64,000 bases of DNA from positions 28,624 to 92,623 of the forward strand of contig CAZNFW010000006.1 in assembly GCA_964572725.1 (NCBI GenBank), written 5' to 3'. The notes beneath the pieces were generated by a model that saw nothing but the letters and a program-made list of their open reading frames with translations, was not told the DNA's origin and ran no database searches. The position numbers and the translations under genes are program-made. This DNA comes from Rosettibacter sp964572725 (lineage in GTDB: Bacteria; Bacteroidota; Ignavibacteria; Ignavibacteriales; Melioribacteraceae). Below, one piece after another: positions 62,206 through 64,000 of the stretch; within the stretch, counting starts at the first letter, position 1, and every line of letters begins with the position of its first letter.

Positions 62206-63462
62206 ATGAAAACAAAAATTTTATACTTTTCATTATTTACATTCATGTTCTGTTCAATTTTATTTGCACAATCAGACTATGAAAAAACTCAAAACTTCAA
62301 GAAGCAATACAAACTCCTTGAAGATGCTATAAAGGATGCAAGCAGCCTTGAAGAATGCAACTTAATTGGTGAAAACATTACCAAATTCAAAAATGATTTT
62401 GTTGCTGATAAAGAATTATTAGATAAAGTTCTTTATCCAGAAAATTTCGAGTCTGCTTTTGCAAAACTTGAGCGTGCTCTTGAAATCCGAAAAGGAGATT
62501 TCACACAAATTACAGAATTGAAAACTGAGGTTGGAACTTTAAAATCACAGGTTACAGAACTTAGCGAAAAGAATCAGGATTTAATTGCACAAATAAAAGC
62601 ATTAAATCTTCAAGTAAAAAAAGATGCTGCAACGATTGCTTCGCTACAAAGATTAGTCGCTCAATTGAAAGCAAATATTCAGCAGAGAGATTTGCTTGTA
62701 AGGGATATAATCGACAGCCTATTAACCGAATTTCTAAAAACACCTGGCACATTAAACGAAGCAGAGAAACAAGCAATTATTTCCCGGGTTGACAGCCGTA
62801 ATTTATTTTATAATATTGAAAGAACCATTGTAGATAATATACAGTTTATGAGAGTAACACAACTTACACCTAAAGATTTAGGCGAAATGAAAAAACAATA
62901 CAGAGATTTTAATAAATTATGGAAACAAATAGGTCCAAAGCTCAGTGATGTTTATTTGACAAAGCAGGATAAAGCAGCACAAATTGCAAATATTGATGGA
63001 ATGTTTTTCGAATGGAATTCAAGATTGAATGATGAAATCTGGACACAGATTAATCAATTATTTAGAGAAAAAAACTTAGCACTGCTTCCTTTCAGAAGTG
63101 GAGAGCAATTTGTTAACAGCGTTTATTCTTTCATTGATGATGAAATAAAAAATTTAGGTGTAAAAAGTAAAGACGAATCACTTAATACTTATTATGCTTT
63201 TACTGATAGTGTTTATTTCAAAACTGTTCAACCCGTATGGATTCCAATTTTAATTGAAAACAATATGATGACTGAAGCTGATAAAGATTCCATAGAAGCT
63301 CATATTGCTTTGTGGAAAGAAAAAATTTCACCGCCATCTAAATTCAATTGGGTTTATATTGCAGGGGGAATAATAATTATTGCTCTTATTGTCGCTCTTT
63401 TTATGAAAGGTAGAAATAAACAAAAAGTTGTAATCGAAGAAAAGAAAACTGAAGAATCATAA
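62206..63462 (+). CDS. Secreted coiled-coil protein with C-terminal membrane anchor
   Basis: 418 residues from the ATG at 62206; a longer frame starts inside the previous gene. A signal peptide ends SILFAQ. Residues 95-165 form a coiled coil (TELKTEVGTLKSQVTELSEK, LQRLVAQLKANIQQRD), a helical domain follows, and the C-terminus has one membrane helix (WVYIAGGIIIIALIVALFMK) and a short basic tail, GRNKQKVVIEEKKTEES. The topology places most of the protein outside the cytoplasmic membrane. No family recognised. Terminator 20 bp after the stop. Confidence 0.65.
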   Translation: MKTKILYFSLFTFMFCSILFAQSDYEKTQNFKKQYKLLEDAIKDASSLEECNLIGENITKFKNDFVADKELLDKVLYPENFESAFAKLERALEIRKGDFTQITELKTEVGTLKSQVTELSEKNQDLIAQIKALNLQVKKDAATIASLQRLVAQLKANIQQRDLLVRDIIDSLLTEFLKTPGTLNEAEKQAIISRVDSRNLFYNIERTIVDNIQFMRVTQLTPKDLGEMKKQYRDFNKLWKQIGPKLSDVYLTKQDKAAQIANIDGMFFEWNSRLNDEIWTQINQLFREKNLALLPFRSGEQFVNSVYSFIDDEIKNLGVKSKDESLNTYYAFTDSVYFKTVQPVWIPILIENNMMTEADKDSIEAHIALWKEKISPPSKFNWVYIAGGIIIIALIVALFMKGRNKQKVVIEEKKTEES

Positions 63463-63482
63463 AAAAGTTTTATTAAACAACA

Positions 63483-63515
63483 GCAGAGACTTTCTTGATT
63501 AAAGTCTCTGCTTTT
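63483..63515 (+). terminator. Intrinsic terminator after the coiled-coil gene
   Basis: GCAGAGACTTT at 63483-63493 pairs perfectly with AAAGTCTCTGC at 63501-63511 around a seven-base loop, followed by TTTT. It lies 20 bp after the stop. Confidence 0.85.
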
Positions 63516-63596
63516 CAAACCTATCATTTATAATCTCAATCTCGTTCCAAAGTAATGCTTATTGATTCAAAGAAACTGCACTTCATGTTAAAATTT

Positions 63597-63632
63597 TTTA
63601 TTTGTGATAATTCGTGTAATTCGAGGCATCAA
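63597..63632. repeat. TTCGTG interspersed repeat, copy 1
   Basis: TTTATTTGTG..AATTCGTGTAATT...GGC aligns with copy 2 at 63802-63837 over 36 positions with about eight differences. The AATTCGTGTAATT core is identical. Related 'CGTGTxAATTxGTG' text is widespread in intergenic DNA of many environmental bacteria (memory). Confidence 0.5.
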
Positions 63633-63658
63633 TATTATAATATTATAAACTAAATTTT

Positions 63659-63686
63659 GAGATACTTCGCTTGCGCTCAGTATGAC
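63659..63686. repeat. CTTCGC..GCTCAG interspersed repeat
   Basis: The 28-bp segment begins GAGATACTTCGC and ends GCTCAGTATGAC. It matches the widespread intergenic repeat whose reverse complement has the form GTCATxCTGAGCGxAxxCGA followed by AGxATCTC (memory). ATACT/AGTAT and CGC/GCG pair to make a bulged hairpin. Confidence 0.6.
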
Positions 63687-63759
63687 TTTTTTAATTACTT
63701 GTTTTTAACGGAATACTTTGAGTTATATTGACATTTCATTTCTTATTATAAATACCAGT

Positions 63760-63777
63760 CTCGAGATTAATCTCGAG
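63760..63777. repeat. Perfect 18-bp palindrome
   Basis: CTCGAGATTAATCTCGAG reads the same on both strands with no mismatch. It sits between the two TTCGTG repeat copies. It could be a protein binding site or part of a repeat element; no T-run follows. Confidence 0.6.
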
Positions 63778-63801
63778 TTACAGTTTTTTGTGTTACAAGT
63801 T

Positions 63802-63837
63802 TTTATTCGTGGAAATTCGTGTAATTAGCGGCTTAAA
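63802..63837. repeat. TTCGTG interspersed repeat, copy 2
   Basis: TTTATTCGTG..AATTCGTGTAATT...GGC, the partner of 63597-63632. It ends one base before the stop codon of the T9SS cargo gene on the other strand. Confidence 0.5.
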
Positions 63838-63838
63838 T

Positions 63839-64000
63839 TTATTTCGCCAACATCATCTTTTTAACAAGAAAATTCTTTCCCGCTCTCAATGTGTAAAAAT
63901 ATACTCCACTGGAAAGATTATATTCGTCCGCTGATAATTCTACGCTGTAACTGCCAGCATCCTGATATTCATTTATGAGAGTTGCTATTTCTCTTCCTAA
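63839..64000 (-). CDS. C-terminus of a T9SS cargo protein (type A sorting domain), partial
   Basis: The last 53 codons and stop of a leftward gene that starts outside the window. They read LGREIATLINEYQDAGSYSV, ELSADEYNLSSGVYFYTLRA and GKNFLVKKMMLAK. This is the type IX secretion C-terminal sorting domain: a beta-strand core with LSSGVYFYTL and a basic KKMMLAK end. The domain is cut when the protein reaches the cell surface. The cargo itself cannot be known. It shows that the organism uses T9SS. Confidence 0.93.
   Translation of the reverse strand, partial: LGREIATLINEYQDAGSYSVELSADEYNLSSGVYFYTLRAGKNFLVKKMMLAK

Larger units (their letters stand above)
63463..63838. other. 376-bp spacer rich in interspersed repeats
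   Basis: Between the coiled-coil gene stop and the T9SS cargo gene end there is no open frame. The stretch holds a terminator, two copies of a TTCGTG repeat, one CTTCGC-type repeat, and an 18-bp palindrome, each listed separately. Such repeat-rich spacers near cargo gene ends suggest repeated insertion of small elements. Confidence 0.6.

Noticed and set aside
1..64000. CRISPR arrays, prophage genes, intact transposases, rRNA
   Set aside because: No regular direct repeats with spacers, no phage structural or integrase genes, no transposase frame and no rRNA text were seen.

Overview
The window is an AT-rich bacterial chromosome segment with densely packed genes, short intergenic gaps and many 1-20 bp overlaps between reading frames. 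It looks like a member of the Bacteroidota/Ignavibacteriota lineage. Supporting signs are two TonB-dependent receptors with N-terminal carboxypeptidase-regulatory-like domains, one paired with a DUF4249 lipoprotein; DUF2723, DUF4837 and DUF5362 membrane or lipoproteins; a type IX secretion C-terminal sorting domain at the right edge; and a SecA with a large insertion and a C-terminal zinc motif. A GlnE plus PII nitrogen-control pair and a tryptophanase fit an Ignavibacteria-like organism better than a typical gut Bacteroidales. The placement is inference; no 16S gene is present.

Layout. 1-4300: the N-terminus of a membrane sensor kinase (left edge), a PfkB sugar kinase, a PEGA lipoprotein, an M28 peptidase and a 656-bp spacer holding a small repeat element. 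4302-12100: purL, a YihY membrane protein and a hemerythrin protein in an overlapping string, a lipoprotein with YD-like repeats, a beta-CASP metallohydrolase, a membrane glycosyltransferase and a coiled-coil protein. 12121-16525: tRNA-Met(CAT) and secG, a LOG protein, then a leftward string of M14 peptidase, ECF sigma factor, universal stress protein and rpsU. 16624-24604: redox, CYTH, AddB-like, membrane-LuxR and small membrane proteins. 24754-32149: a rightward housekeeping operon greA-ribD-tilS-hpt-ftsH-polyprenol/DAG kinase-DUF4837, preceded by two tandem terminator hairpins. 32150-36809: leftward glnE and DUF2723. 37010-43345: rightward secA-glnB-TPR lipoprotein-AlbA_2. 43339-47487: leftward TrmH, SMR exporter, and the DUF4249/TonB receptor pair. 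47739-53068: tryptophanase, a DUF4905-like protein, AMMECR1, Memo, carbonic anhydrase, DUF5362 and DUF1579. 53166-64000: accessory region with a 16-residue-repeat solenoid protein, an acidic-tailed protein, tRNA-Arg(CCG), a stand-alone PAS protein, a second TonB receptor with its lipoprotein, a secreted protein made of a duplicated His-containing helical domain, a CDF-type transporter, a propeller lipoprotein, a coiled-coil membrane protein and the end of a T9SS cargo gene surrounded by interspersed repeats.

How parts fit. The secA and secG genes, PorW-like TPR lipoprotein and T9SS cargo tail all concern export. GlnE and PII point to covalent control of glutamine synthetase. The most suggestive uncharacterised neighbourhood is 55458-60051 (PAS, TonB receptor, lipoprotein, duplicated His domain, cation transporter), which may be a metal-handling set. 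Other points worth checking are a RibD whose deaminase zinc site is degenerate, a possible attenuating greA leader, and AMMECR1 plus Memo without their radical-SAM partner. No CRISPR array, intact insertion sequence, rRNA or prophage was seen.
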